The translations under genes and the position numbers were made by a program. The notes under the pieces were generated by a model. That model worked only from the letters and a program-made list of their open reading frames with translations. It did not search any database and had not been told where the DNA came from. This document shows, one piece after another, positions 36,851 through 45,929 of a stretch of 64,000 nucleotides of DNA (its first letter is position 1; the number at the start of each line of letters is the position of its first letter). The DNA is from a virus: positions 1 through 64,000 of IMG/VR virus record IMGVR_UViG_3300045119_000157. One strand, given 5' to 3'.

Positions 36851-39604
36851 ATGACTTATCCGTACGGTTCGATCGACGCCACGAAGGTCGACGCGACCGT
36901 CCTCCTCGGCGACCATGCGCCGCATCACGACACGCTCGCGTCGGCGCTGAATGATCTGCTCGCTGAGTTAGGCGTCGACCCGTCCGGGGCGTTCGCGTCG
37001 CTGACCGCGCGGCTCACGAACAGTGACAGCCTGATCAACCCGTTGGCGTTGTCGCGTGGCGGTACGGGCACCACGGTCGCACCGGACGCGCTCGTCGCTC
37101 TCGCCGCTGAGGTCCTCGGCGCTGCGGGCGCGCACGCTCTACCTCCGGCGGGCGAGTCATCGACGGTGCAACGGTTCCACCGTGACTTCGTGAACCGTTC
37201 CACGACGCCGCTGAAGATCATGTACATCGGGGACAGCGAGTTCGACTTCTCGCAGTGCAACCGTTCCGCGACGTACCAGATGGGCAAGATCTGTAACCCG
37301 CAGAACCGGCAGTTCTCCGGTCCCGGCGCGCTCCTCGCTGCCGGGTCGACGATGCCGGGAGACGTGGCGTTCGGGCTGGGTGCCGTGTCTCCTTCGACGT
37401 GGGTGTCTGTCGGGTCGCCGACGATCACGTCCGCGGCGGTGCAGAACCATCGCGGCATGGCGGGCTGCGCGTTGAAGATGACCGACGGGCAGGCGTGCCA
37501 GTTGATCTCGGCGGTGTGGGATCACGCGAAGTTCTTCTGGCTGACACCGCTCGCGGGGTCGGGCGCGACGTTGGAGTTCTTCGTGGACGGCGTGTCAGTC
37601 CACACGTCCACGTCCACGGCAGCGGGATCGTTCGACTATTCGACGGGGACGGCGCCCGCGGCGCATGTCATCAAGATCGTGTCGCACGGGGAGAACCTGT
37701 TCGACTTCGTGCAGATGTACAGCGGGAACCATGACGCATGGTTGCAGCCGATCAGCGCGGTGCATTCGGGCTACACGACTGGCGACTTCGCGAACTCGTG
37801 CACTGATCTCGCCGGGTACATCGCGTCGTTCGACCCGTCCGTAGTGGTCCTCGAACCGGGCGTGAACGACGCTGACGCGCCGACGTATTACACGGACATG
37901 ACCACGCTGATCGGGACGGTCCGGGCGAACACGACGGCGACGGTCCTGCTGTTCCTCCCGAACGCGGTCCTCGGGCGCACGACGTGGAACGGGTGGCGTC
38001 AGCGGGCGAAGCGGTTAGAGGCCGAGCAGAACGTTCTCCTGTGCGACGTGTCGAACTGGATGCCGGACCTGTCGGTGTCGGATCCGCTGGGGTACACGTC
38101 CGACGGTGTCCACATGCAGCCGACGGGAGCGAACGGCCGTGACATTTGGGCGAACGCGATTGTCGCTTCGCTGTTCACCGGGCGGGTGCGTGACTTCCCG
38201 CTGTGGGAGTCCGGGTCGACGTTCGGCGGGTTCCCCGGACACGTCCGCGTCTACGACAACAATCAGGGCGGCATCGCGCTCGGGTGGTTCCTTCAGCGTG
38301 CCGACACGCAGCCGTACATCCGGATCTCGTCGGAGCCGAACAATGCGCTGAACGGAATGTTCATGGGTCCGGGCGGCACGTCCGGGGCGGACTGCTACAT
38401 CATCCGGTTGCGTCCCGGTGTCATGGGTGTCGAGGACTCGTTCTCGTTGGGTGCGTCGGGGTCCGGCGCGCTGGTCACGGGCGCACGGCTCGCGACGAAC
38501 GCTCCGCTCCCGGCGTGCACTGCTGCCGGGTCGGGTGCAGGCAAGACGCTGACCGGGAACTCGAACGGCGCTCTCGCGGCGATCGACTTCGTGACGCCAG
38601 CGGCGAACAACCGGATCATCGTGAAGGACCAGGCGAACCAGGCGGACAACGGCCTGTACGCGCTCACACAGCTAGGCGACGTCTCGCATCCGTTCATCCT
38701 CACTCGCACGACCGGCTCTGATTCGTCGAACGACTATGCGTCCGGGATCGTGTGCTTCATCGGTGAGGGCTTGAACTACGGCGGCTCGTACGTCCGCTCC
38801 CGGCCGACGACGGTTACCGTCGACACGACCCCGATCATCTGGACGGGACCGGGCCGGTCGAACACGACACCCGCGGACATCCGCTTCGGGTCGAACCGGG
38901 CGCAGCAGCGGTATGACTCCGATTTCGAGGACACTGACGGCACCGTCTCCGGGGCGGGCGGAAGGTGGGCTGTCGGGCAGCCGACGATCATCTTCCTGTC
39001 GGGCACCACGGGCGCGCAGGCAAGCCAGCAGCAGAACGCCGAGGTCCGCTGCGGTGTCATCGGGTTGGAGACGGGAACGAACGTGGCGGGATGGGCGACG
39101 TTCACAGCGTCAGCGAGGCCGTGCACGTTCAACACTGGGCGCCGTCACAGGTACTTCGCGCTTCAGCGGCTCGACACGAACCTGCCCGTCGTGTCACCCG
39201 GCGACGACTACACGGTATGGCAGGGGTTCCTCGACTCGACGGGACTGTCAGCGGTCACGGACCCGACGGCGGGAATGTTCTTCCGCACCGACCGCGCCAC
39301 AGGCAATTGGTTCGCCGTGTGCCGCCACGCCGGGACCGAAACCGCTACCAACTCCGGCGTCCCGTACTCGTCGGCGTACACGAACCTGCGGATCGACTAC
39401 GACGAGACGGCACAGACGGCGTCGTTCTTCATCAACACGACGGCCATCCCGCCCATCTCGACGAACCTGCCGACGTCCGGTGATGTGCTCCACGCCGGAT
39501 GCAAAGTGAAGAAGCTGTCCGGCACAGCGAACCGGATCATTTACACCGACTACTTCGAGGCGGACATGGTGAACAGCCGGTCCCTGAACCAGAGCATCCC
39601 GTGA
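36851..39604 (+). CDS. Tail protein with SGNH/GDSL hydrolase domain, 917 aa
   Basis: ATG 36851 with Shine-Dalgarno GGAGG. Residues 1-100 are a leading region with a GGTGTT turn, as in phage fibres. About residues 122-440 form an SGNH hydrolase: block I GDS (127-129), block III GVND (337-340) and block V DGVH (418-421). The remainder is strand-rich and includes a lectin-like end (FEDTDGTVSGAGGRW, then VPYSSAYTNLRIDYDETAQT). SGNH enzymes remove acyl groups, so the virion probably deacetylates surface glycan while adsorbing. Confidence 0.8.
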   Translation: MTYPYGSIDATKVDATVLLGDHAPHHDTLASALNDLLAELGVDPSGAFASLTARLTNSDSLINPLALSRGGTGTTVAPDALVALAAEVLGAAGAHALPPAGESSTVQRFHRDFVNRSTTPLKIMYIGDSEFDFSQCNRSATYQMGKICNPQNRQFSGPGALLAAGSTMPGDVAFGLGAVSPSTWVSVGSPTITSAAVQNHRGMAGCALKMTDGQACQLISAVWDHAKFFWLTPLAGSGATLEFFVDGVSVHTSTSTAAGSFDYSTGTAPAAHVIKIVSHGENLFDFVQMYSGNHDAWLQPISAVHSGYTTGDFANSCTDLAGYIASFDPSVVVLEPGVNDADAPTYYTDMTTLIGTVRANTTATVLLFLPNAVLGRTTWNGWRQRAKRLEAEQNVLLCDVSNWMPDLSVSDPLGYTSDGVHMQPTGANGRDIWANAIVASLFTGRVRDFPLWESGSTFGGFPGHVRVYDNNQGGIALGWFLQRADTQPYIRISSEPNNALNGMFMGPGGTSGADCYIIRLRPGVMGVEDSFSLGASGSGALVTGARLATNAPLPACTAAGSGAGKTLTGNSNGALAAIDFVTPAANNRIIVKDQANQADNGLYALTQLGDVSHPFILTRTTGSDSSNDYASGIVCFIGEGLNYGGSYVRSRPTTVTVDTTPIIWTGPGRSNTTPADIRFGSNRAQQRYDSDFEDTDGTVSGAGGRWAVGQPTIIFLSGTTGAQASQQQNAEVRCGVIGLETGTNVAGWATFTASARPCTFNTGRRHRYFALQRLDTNLPVVSPGDDYTVWQGFLDSTGLSAVTDPTAGMFFRTDRATGNWFAVCRHAGTETATNSGVPYSSAYTNLRIDYDETAQTASFFINTTAIPPISTNLPTSGDVLHAGCKVKKLSGTANRIIYTDYFEADMVNSRSLNQSIP

Positions 39605-39615
39605 GGGCGTGACCG

Positions 39616-42360
39616 ATGCCTGACGAACCGATCTCATCTCTCGCGGCGCAGACCAGCGGCGCTGTCGCGGCGAACGACCTGTTCGAAACGGTCGACGTCA
39701 GTGACACGTCGCTCGCTCCGACGGGCACGAACAAGAAGCTCGCGTACTCGGATCTTGTCGCGGCGCTCACCACGTCACTCGCGTCGAGCTTCCAGCCGGA
39801 GGACGCGGACCTCACCGCGATCGCTGCGCTCACGACGGCACCGTACGGGCGCAGCCTCCTGACGCTCACCGACCCGACCGGCCTCGCCGGATCACTCAGC
39901 CTCGGCACGCTCGCGTTCCTCGATTCTGTCGACTCCGCGCACATCACCGACGGCACGATCGTCGATGCCGACATCAACGCTGCGGCGGGTATCGCGTACA
40001 CGAAACTCGCGCTCGCTGGGACGATCACGTCCAGTGACATCGTGAACGGCACGATCGTCGATGCGGACATAAACGGTGCCGCCGCCATCGCGCCGTCGAA
40101 GATCAGCGGCACCGCTCTCGTCACGTCCGCTATCGGAACGTCGGTGCAGGGGTTCGACGCGGAACTGTCCGCTCTCGCTGGCCTGGTGTCCGCCGCGAAC
40201 AAGATCCCGTACTTCACCGGGTCGCAGACCGCGGCGCTGCTCACGCTCGACACGGACGGGACACTCGGCGCGAACCTCGACACGAACGTCGCGACGCAGA
40301 AGGCCGTGAAGACCTTCGTGGGCGCTCAGATCACGGCGCTGTCGCTCGGGTCGTTGGCGTTCCTCAGCAGCGTCGACTCCGCGCACATCACGGACGGCAC
40401 CATCGTCAACGGGGACGTGAACGCGGCGGCGGCGGTTGCGTACAGCAAGTTGGCGCTGACCGGGTCGATCGTCAACGCGGACGTGAACGCGGCGGCGGCG
40501 ATCGCGTATTCGAAGCTGAACCTGGCGGGCAGCATCGTGTCAGCGGACATCACGGACGGCACGATCGTGAACGCGGACATCAACGCGTCGGCCGCGATCG
40601 CGCAGTCGAAGATCAGCGGGCTGGGCACGATGGCGTCGCAGAACGCGTCCGCTGTGTCGATCACGGGCGGCTCCATTGCTCTGCCCGCTGGCGGCACGCT
40701 GACCGCTCCGGCGAACGGTGTCGCGATTCAGGATGCCAGCGACGCGACGAGGCAACTGGTGTTCTCGACCAGCCTGATGTCGACGACCGGCGTCACTGTC
40801 ACGGTGCAGGTCCCGAACGTGGGAGTGAGCACCGCTGACGTGCTCGTCCTGAAGGCGCTCTCGGCGGCCCTAACGAACAAGCGGCTCACGACCGCGTCGG
40901 CGTACACGACCGGCGTCACATCGCAGATCGAGGCGCAGGGCAACGCGAACTTCCCGTTCCACGCGACGGGCGGGTTCCTCGGCCTCGACTATGTCGCCAC
41001 CGAGTTCAACGGCGTAGCCGCCTGTGTCGATCTCCGCTCGACCGCCGGGACCGACATGAACAACCTCGCAGCGACGGCGTCGGGGAAAGTCATCGCCGCG
41101 TTCCACGTCGGCGGCTCGCATGACACGACCCGCGGCATGGTCGACTGCGCCGAGATCGACAACGTCGCGTCGGAGGCGTTCTCCTCGACGGACCTGACCG
41201 CGTCCGGGAACCGTTGGACGTTCTGGCAGACACCGAACGGGATGGGCGACACCGCGAAGTATCTGGCGTGGACGCTCGACCATGACGGCCAGATGTATCC
41301 CGGCTCCCCGGATGCCCTTCAGTCCGGTGTCACCGCGACGCGGGAGTACACGACGTCGGGGATGAAGCCGCAGTCCCTGTTCGGGACTAAGAGCGGGCAG
41401 ACGATCAAGGCGTCGTTCTCGACGCCGACGCTGCCGTCAGCGTTCCGCCACTCAGCGACGCAGATCATCAACGCTGCGTTCAGCGGCGCGACGTTCTACC
41501 AGGGCGGCTTCTTCCACAACCCGACGATCACGAACGACCCGACGAATGGGACGGGTGCGTGGGCGAGCGGGCTGACCGTCGGGGCGTACGGGTTCCGTGA
41601 CGCGGTCACACTTCAGGTCGACACGAAGACCGGGATCAGCGTCGGCACGTACCGGGCGTTCTCGTCGCTGACGACGGTCACCGTCGCGAACAGCGGCACC
41701 ATCACGAACGGTCTCATCTACGGGTACGTCGCCGGGTTGACGCTCACGTCCGGCGCGCTGTCCGCGTACTCCGGGTTCGCGACGACGGGTGTCAGTCTCG
41801 CTGCCAGCCAGAGCGTGACCACGATCCGCGGCGTCGACATCGGCCAGATCACACTGAACACGTCCGCTACCGCGACGAGCATCATCGGGTTCAATACGAG
41901 CGGCGTCACCGTCGGCCAGTCCGCGACCGTCACGACGGTCACGGGCTACACGATCGCGGACTCTGCGGTGACGGGATCACCGATCGGTGTGATCACCACG
42001 CAGTACGGCATCGACATTCCGGCTCTGTCCGCGGCGGGCACGAACGTCGGGATCCGGAACAAGTCGACGATGCGTCAGACGGCAGCGGTCACGCTCGGCG
42101 CTGACGCTGCCGCGACGTGGCTGCTCCATATGCAGGGCGGCAACGCGTCGACCGCCGCTATCGGGATGGACACGTCCACGACGGGACCGGCGAACCATCC
42201 GACGTCGAGCGGCGGCGGGTCGATCTCGATCTACCACGGAGCGACGCACTGGTATCTGCTCATCTCGTTCAACAAGGCCGGGACGCAGCAGTACAAGTAT
42301 CTTCTCCTCGACGACAACACGACAGTCGCGTGGGCCACTGGCACCTCACTCCCCGTCTAA
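39616..42360 (+). CDS. Repeat-rich tail fibre or receptor-binding protein, 914 aa
   Basis: ATG 39616. The N-terminus (EPISSLAAQTSGAVAANDLF) is typical of phage fibres. Residues about 105-165 and 253-335 hold tandem units (ITDGTIVDADINAAAGIAY and near copies), which are common trimeric fibre repeats. The C-terminal half is Thr/Ser/Gly-rich strands ending in a globular domain. It follows the SGNH protein, so both may make the adsorption apparatus. Confidence 0.7.
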   Translation: MPDEPISSLAAQTSGAVAANDLFETVDVSDTSLAPTGTNKKLAYSDLVAALTTSLASSFQPEDADLTAIAALTTAPYGRSLLTLTDPTGLAGSLSLGTLAFLDSVDSAHITDGTIVDADINAAAGIAYTKLALAGTITSSDIVNGTIVDADINGAAAIAPSKISGTALVTSAIGTSVQGFDAELSALAGLVSAANKIPYFTGSQTAALLTLDTDGTLGANLDTNVATQKAVKTFVGAQITALSLGSLAFLSSVDSAHITDGTIVNGDVNAAAAVAYSKLALTGSIVNADVNAAAAIAYSKLNLAGSIVSADITDGTIVNADINASAAIAQSKISGLGTMASQNASAVSITGGSIALPAGGTLTAPANGVAIQDASDATRQLVFSTSLMSTTGVTVTVQVPNVGVSTADVLVLKALSAALTNKRLTTASAYTTGVTSQIEAQGNANFPFHATGGFLGLDYVATEFNGVAACVDLRSTAGTDMNNLAATASGKVIAAFHVGGSHDTTRGMVDCAEIDNVASEAFSSTDLTASGNRWTFWQTPNGMGDTAKYLAWTLDHDGQMYPGSPDALQSGVTATREYTTSGMKPQSLFGTKSGQTIKASFSTPTLPSAFRHSATQIINAAFSGATFYQGGFFHNPTITNDPTNGTGAWASGLTVGAYGFRDAVTLQVDTKTGISVGTYRAFSSLTTVTVANSGTITNGLIYGYVAGLTLTSGALSAYSGFATTGVSLAASQSVTTIRGVDIGQITLNTSATATSIIGFNTSGVTVGQSATVTTVTGYTIADSAVTGSPIGVITTQYGIDIPALSAAGTNVGIRNKSTMRQTAAVTLGADAAATWLLHMQGGNASTAAIGMDTSTTGPANHPTSSGGGSISIYHGATHWYLLISFNKAGTQQYKYLLLDDNTTVAWATGTSLPV
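39928..40620 (+). repeat. Fibre repeat region
   Basis: Two blocks beginning GTCGACTCCGCGCACATCAC at 39928 and 40372 encode near-identical 'VDSAHITDGTIV.ADIN' units. The DNA differs between units mainly at third codon positions, so the repeats are kept by protein selection rather than recent duplication. Confidence 0.7.
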
Positions 42361-42377
42361 GGAGAGAACATTCACTC

Positions 42378-42584
42378 ATGACGAATCAGGAAGCGTTGCA
42401 GGTGGTCGTGAACGTGTGCGAGGCGCACCTGTGCAACGGGCAGGACCGGAACATCATCCGCGAGGCGCTGAACACGGTCGCGGCAGCACTCGACGCTCAG
42501 GCTGCTCCGGCACCGGAGCCGGAGGAGGCCGCTGAGACTGCGGCGGCGAACGGACGGAAGCGTGCCTCGGCGTCGACTGCTTGA
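42378..42584 (+). CDS. Small protein after the fibre gene, 68 aa
   Basis: ATG 42378 with Shine-Dalgarno AAGGAG 12-13 bases upstream. A helical region (EALQVVVNVCEAHLCNGQDR, then NIIREALNTVAAALD) and a Pro/Ala/Glu tail. May be a fibre chaperone because of its position, but this is a guess. Confidence 0.55.
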   Translation: MTNQEALQVVVNVCEAHLCNGQDRNIIREALNTVAAALDAQAAPAPEPEEAAETAAANGRKRASASTA

Positions 42585-42711
42585 GGACGGCAGCGTCCGG
42601 CTGTTGGAGGACGGGACGGCCCGGCTGCTGGAAGGCGTCGACATCGGCGTGACCGTGGATGAGGTCCGCCGTCTCGTCGGGTCGCTGGACGGGCCAGTCA
42701 CGAACGGATAG
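42562..42711 (+). CDS. Small overlapping protein with LLEDG repeats, 49 aa
   Basis: GTG 42562, starting inside the end of the previous gene in another frame, to TAG 42711. Encodes two or three copies of LLEDG-x2-RLLE, then DIGVTVDEVRRLVG. Similar short LLEDG repeats occur in small phage proteins. The repeat and helix suggest it is real. Confidence 0.5.
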   Translation: MPRRRLLEDGSVRLLEDGTARLLEGVDIGVTVDEVRRLVGSLDGPVTNG

Positions 42712-42741
42712 CTGATCCCGCTAGGCGCACGCTGCGGGAAG

Positions 42742-42747
42742 TAGCCT
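42742..42747 (+). promoter_or_regulatory. -10 TAGCCT before the adaptor gene
   Basis: TAGCCT ends eight bases before GTG 42756. Leaderless transcription is likely. Confidence 0.4.
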
Positions 42748-42755
42748 CGCCCGTC

Positions 42756-43901
42756 GTGGCGCAGACGTTCTCCATCGGCATCGGTGACACCGGACCGGAC
42801 CTCGTCGAGAACCTGTACGAAGTCCTAGCCGACGGGACCGTCCAGCCCGCGAACCTGACCGGCGTCTCGAACCTCCGGTTCCATCTCCGCGACGCGTCCG
42901 GTACCGAGGTCATCAACGCGGCTGCGACGCTGATCACACCGTTCCCGGCGCAAGTGTCCTACACCTGGTCGCCGGGCGACACGGCTGCCGCTGGGATGTT
43001 CCTGCGCCGCTGGACGTACACCGTCAACGGTGAGGACAAGTCGACCCCGAACGATGTAGACGGCTACCCCGTCGAGATCGTCGACCCGAACGTGACTCCG
43101 GCGACGAACCGGCTGACATGCTCGGCGTGGTGCACGCCCGGCGACGTCGTCGTGTGCGGGCCGTGCAGCGGCACGACGCTGAACCTCGACGCTGTCGACT
43201 TCGCGATTCAGGTGGCGTCGGACCTGCTGTTCTACCTGTCGGGACGCCAGTTCACGGGTGTGTGTCCGGACACGATCCGCCCGATTCGCGATGACGCGAC
43301 GGGGAACTGGTGGCGTGGCATCGGGGAGGTGCAGGTCGACTCGTCGTTCGTGTCGCGCGACTCGAACTACCGCTCCGCTGACTTCGTGAACGACCGGCGG
43401 AACATCTACTCCGAGTTGCGGCTACCGGCCTACCCGATCCGGGCGATCACGCAGGTCCGGATCGACGGGCAGGTCGTCCCGTCGTCGCAGTACCGGATCG
43501 CGGATGACAGGTTCCTGCTCGCGGTGAACGGCCAGTCGTGGCCGTACTGGCAGGACCTCACGAAGGATCCGACGCAGGTCGGGACGTTCGAGGTGCAGTA
43601 CACGTATGGTGTCCCGATCCCGCCGCTCGGTGTCCGCGCCGCCGCGGCGTACGCGTGTCAGGTGGCGTTGGCGTGCGGGACGGGGGCGGGCGATTCGTGT
43701 GCGCTTCCGGTGCGGACGCAGCAGATCGTGCGGCAGGGGTTGACGGTCCGCACGAACACCGCGGACGACTACCTCGACAACGGGAAGACGGGCGTACCGG
43801 AGGCCGACGCGTTCATCCGGGCAGTGAACCCGCACGGGTTGCAGGAACGTGCCGCGGTGATGAGTCCAGATTTCGACTGGCCTGCGTACAGGATCAGGTG
43901 A
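42756..43901 (+). CDS. Head-tail adaptor with BppU-like N-terminal domain, 381 aa
   Basis: GTG 42756. Residues about 1-108 are a BppU-like beta sandwich (FSIGIGDTGPDLVENLYEVL, SNLRFHLRDASGTEV, YTWSPGDTAAAGMF), usually a baseplate or receptor-binding module. The rest (CSAWCTPGDVVVCG, VASDLLFYLSGRQFTGVCP, then YRIADDRFLLAVNG) matches actinophage head-tail adaptors that extend the portal. Fusion of a surface module to a neck protein suggests a decorated neck. Confidence 0.75.
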   Translation: MAQTFSIGIGDTGPDLVENLYEVLADGTVQPANLTGVSNLRFHLRDASGTEVINAAATLITPFPAQVSYTWSPGDTAAAGMFLRRWTYTVNGEDKSTPNDVDGYPVEIVDPNVTPATNRLTCSAWCTPGDVVVCGPCSGTTLNLDAVDFAIQVASDLLFYLSGRQFTGVCPDTIRPIRDDATGNWWRGIGEVQVDSSFVSRDSNYRSADFVNDRRNIYSELRLPAYPIRAITQVRIDGQVVPSSQYRIADDRFLLAVNGQSWPYWQDLTKDPTQVGTFEVQYTYGVPIPPLGVRAAAAYACQVALACGTGAGDSCALPVRTQQIVRQGLTVRTNTADDYLDNGKTGVPEADAFIRAVNPHGLQERAAVMSPDFDWPAYRIR

Positions 43902-43905
43902 CCCG

Positions 43906-44196
43906 ATGACAGTGTCGAAAGCGAAGCTGGCGGACGAGATCCGAGAGTTGGGCGCGGTGCCGCCTGCTGACGCGACAGCGAACGAACTGGAAGTGCTCCT
44001 CCGGCGCATCAAGGCGCTCCGGAGCGGTGCTAACCCGCAGATGCCGGAGCGGCGCCGTACAGCGCCGTTTAGCGGCCAATCCGGGGATCCTGTGGTCACG
44101 CCCGCACCGTCGCCTGCGGCGGCGTTGGCGTCGGCGCGGATGCCGGGTGTCAGCGACCACAAGCGGCGCCCGTACGACCCGCACGCCGGGTGGTGA
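43906..44196 (+). CDS. Hypothetical connector-region protein, 96 aa
   Basis: ATG 43906, four bases after the adaptor stop. The N-terminal 40 residues are a helix-turn-helix like SAP motif (SKAKLADEIRELGAVPPADA, then ELEVLLRRIKAL). The rest is Pro-rich and disordered. It overlaps the next gene. Possibly a small neck component. Confidence 0.55.
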   Translation: MTVSKAKLADEIRELGAVPPADATANELEVLLRRIKALRSGANPQMPERRRTAPFSGQSGDPVVTPAPSPAAALASARMPGVSDHKRRPYDPHAGW

Positions 44197-44636
44197 CCGT
44201 GGCGAACCTCGACGGGCTACGAACCGCGCTCAGCGACAAGGTGTTGGAGATCAGCGCCGCCGCGCTCGCGACGGTCGTGTCCGAGACGCAGGATGCGGCA
44301 CCGGAGAAGACGGGCGCGCTGCGCGCGTCGATTCACGGGTCAGGCCCGGACCTTCAGGGTGACTTCCGGGCGACCGCGACGATCGCTGCCGACGTCGCGT
44401 ACGCGGGCTATACGGACGCGGGGACACCGCCGCACACGATCGAGGGGAAGCCGTGGCTGGCGTTCTTTTGGGATCTGAAGGGCTACTGGGTCATCTCCGC
44501 TGAGCGTGACGGTCACCCACCGATGTACGTGAACCATCCGGGCACGACCGGCACACAATGGTTCAACAGCGGCATCGACGACGGCGAACCGATGGCGTCC
44601 CGATGGGAGTCTGCACTCACCGACGCGGCAGCCTGA
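44193..44636 (+). CDS. HK97 gp10-like neck protein
   Basis: 147 residues from GTG 44193 (GTG 44190 is possible). TQDAAPEKTGALRASIHGSG, DVAYAGYTDAGTPPHTIEG and VNHPGTTGTQWF are the standard gp10-like blocks for head-tail joining proteins. These proteins form a ring below the adaptor. Well placed between adaptor and tail terminator. Confidence 0.85.
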   Translation: MTVANLDGLRTALSDKVLEISAAALATVVSETQDAAPEKTGALRASIHGSGPDLQGDFRATATIAADVAYAGYTDAGTPPHTIEGKPWLAFFWDLKGYWVISAERDGHPPMYVNHPGTTGTQWFNSGIDDGEPMASRWESALTDAAA

Positions 44637-45145
44637 TGCCCGGCCAGCCGCCGGTCCCCGGCACGAACCCGAACTGGCTCGGACAGTTCCTCGAAGCCAT
44701 CCTCGCCGCCGCTGTCACGGTCCTCGGCGCGGACGCACCGCCGCGGCGGTTCGTGTCCGCGGGACGCCCGGTGCCGGACTGCGGCCAGTTGACCGTCAAC
44801 CTCACAGCCATCCGGTCGTCAGGTCAGCCGTTCACCCGCCCCGCGATCCTCCCGCAAGGCAGCCTCGAATACACGCCCGTCGCGACGCTCGACGTGACCC
44901 TGTACGAATGCGTCGCGGTCGCGACGGAGCGGGGCGCACCGACGGTCGCGTCGATGAACGCCGACGGTCTACGGTTCGCTGACCTCGGACAGCGGCTCTG
45001 GTACGGCCTGATCCAGAAGACCGTGGACGGCACCCTGTTCCCGCTTCAACTGAAGCCGTCGATCCTGTGGCGGGACATGACACCGATCGACCCGCAGGCA
45101 GGCTTCGCCGGGTGGCGACTCCCCGGCGAGATCTCGTTGACCTGA
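44636..45145 (+). CDS. Tail terminator-like protein
   Basis: 169 residues from ATG 44636. PNWLGQFLEAILAAAVTVLG and a strand-rich core (VATLDVTLYECVAVATERG) with closing EISLT fit the siphovirus tail terminator that caps the tube. Position after the gp10-like gene and before tail chaperones supports it. Confidence 0.7.
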   Translation: MPGQPPVPGTNPNWLGQFLEAILAAAVTVLGADAPPRRFVSAGRPVPDCGQLTVNLTAIRSSGQPFTRPAILPQGSLEYTPVATLDVTLYECVAVATERGAPTVASMNADGLRFADLGQRLWYGLIQKTVDGTLFPLQLKPSILWRDMTPIDPQAGFAGWRLPGEISLT

Positions 45146-45186
45146 GCCGCATCCATCCCCGAATGAAACCCTTGAAGGAGGGCGCA

Positions 45187-45573
45187 GTGACAGTCACAGA
45201 ACCAGAGGTCACCGTCAGTGAGAACGGCACCACGACACCGGCACCGGAAGTGCAGGACGGCATCGACTACCTCCCATCCGGCAAGGCGGTGTTCACCATC
45301 GACGGGAAGCCGTACACGCTCCGGCTCCCGAAGTTCGGCGAGTTCCGGGCGCTCCACACCGCGTGGACGGAAGGCACCGGCCTCGCACCGAAGGACCAGT
45401 TGGCGCATCAGGTCGACTGGGTGTCGAACCTGTTCTCGATGCTGTCGGATCATCCGCTCCCCGAGGGCGAGGATGCATGGCCCGCGTGGCTCGGTGTCGG
45501 CGCCTACCAGGCGAAGCTCATGATCCATTTCCGTGATGTCCCTTTGGCCCGTGGCGGCGGGGGCGTGGGGTAG
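45187..45573 (+). CDS. Tail assembly chaperone, first frame (gpG-like)
   Basis: 128 residues from GTG 45187 with Shine-Dalgarno AAGGAG; ATG 45163 is less likely. A strand-helix protein (SGKAVFTIDGKPYTLRLPKF, then TAWTEGTG and QVDWVSNLFSML) typical of the phage G protein. It ends in RGGGGVG and TAG. The upstream sequence G-GGG-TAG suits a minus-one ribosomal slip into the next frame, producing the longer chaperone. Confidence 0.8.
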   Translation: MTVTEPEVTVSENGTTTPAPEVQDGIDYLPSGKAVFTIDGKPYTLRLPKFGEFRALHTAWTEGTGLAPKDQLAHQVDWVSNLFSMLSDHPLPEGEDAWPAWLGVGAYQAKLMIHFRDVPLARGGGGVG

Positions 45574-45929
45574 CGGAGGAGCATCCGCTCGATGCCGTCG
45601 ATCTCACGATGTTCGCCAGCGTGTACCGCGCCATGCGCGGCGCGGGTCTACCCGATCCGCGCCGCGTCGACGCGCTGTACCTGTGGGAGATCGCCGTGCT
45701 GATCGGCGCTGACGGATACGACCGTGACCCGGAAACGGGCACACCGCGCGCCCGGAACGACGAGCACTCCCATCTCCGCGCCGACCTCGAATACCGGCGG
45801 CAGATGGCAGCGTTCGCGGCTGGGATGGGTCCGGAACCGGACCGTGCGACGCATTACACATGGGACGACGACGAACCGGACGACGGCGCCTATCTAGCGT
45901 CCGTGCTCGCTGACGGAAGCAGCCTCTAA
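45567..45929 (+). CDS. Tail assembly chaperone, frameshift extension (gpT-like)
   Basis: Minus-one frame relative to the gene before. After the slip the product reads VAEEHPLDAVDLTMFASVYR, then GLPDPRRVDALYLWEIAVL and a charged end, 119-120 residues. There is no Shine-Dalgarno or good start of its own: the first ATG (45609) lies beyond the conserved HPLDAVDLT part, so a fusion is expected. Likely slip site is GGGG before TAG at 45567-45573; the run of five G at 45559-45563 is an alternative. Overlaps the tape measure ATG by one base. Confidence 0.75.
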   Translation, partial: GVAEEHPLDAVDLTMFASVYRAMRGAGLPDPRRVDALYLWEIAVLIGADGYDRDPETGTPRARNDEHSHLRADLEYRRQMAAFAAGMGPEPDRATHYTWDDDEPDDGAYLASVLADGSSL

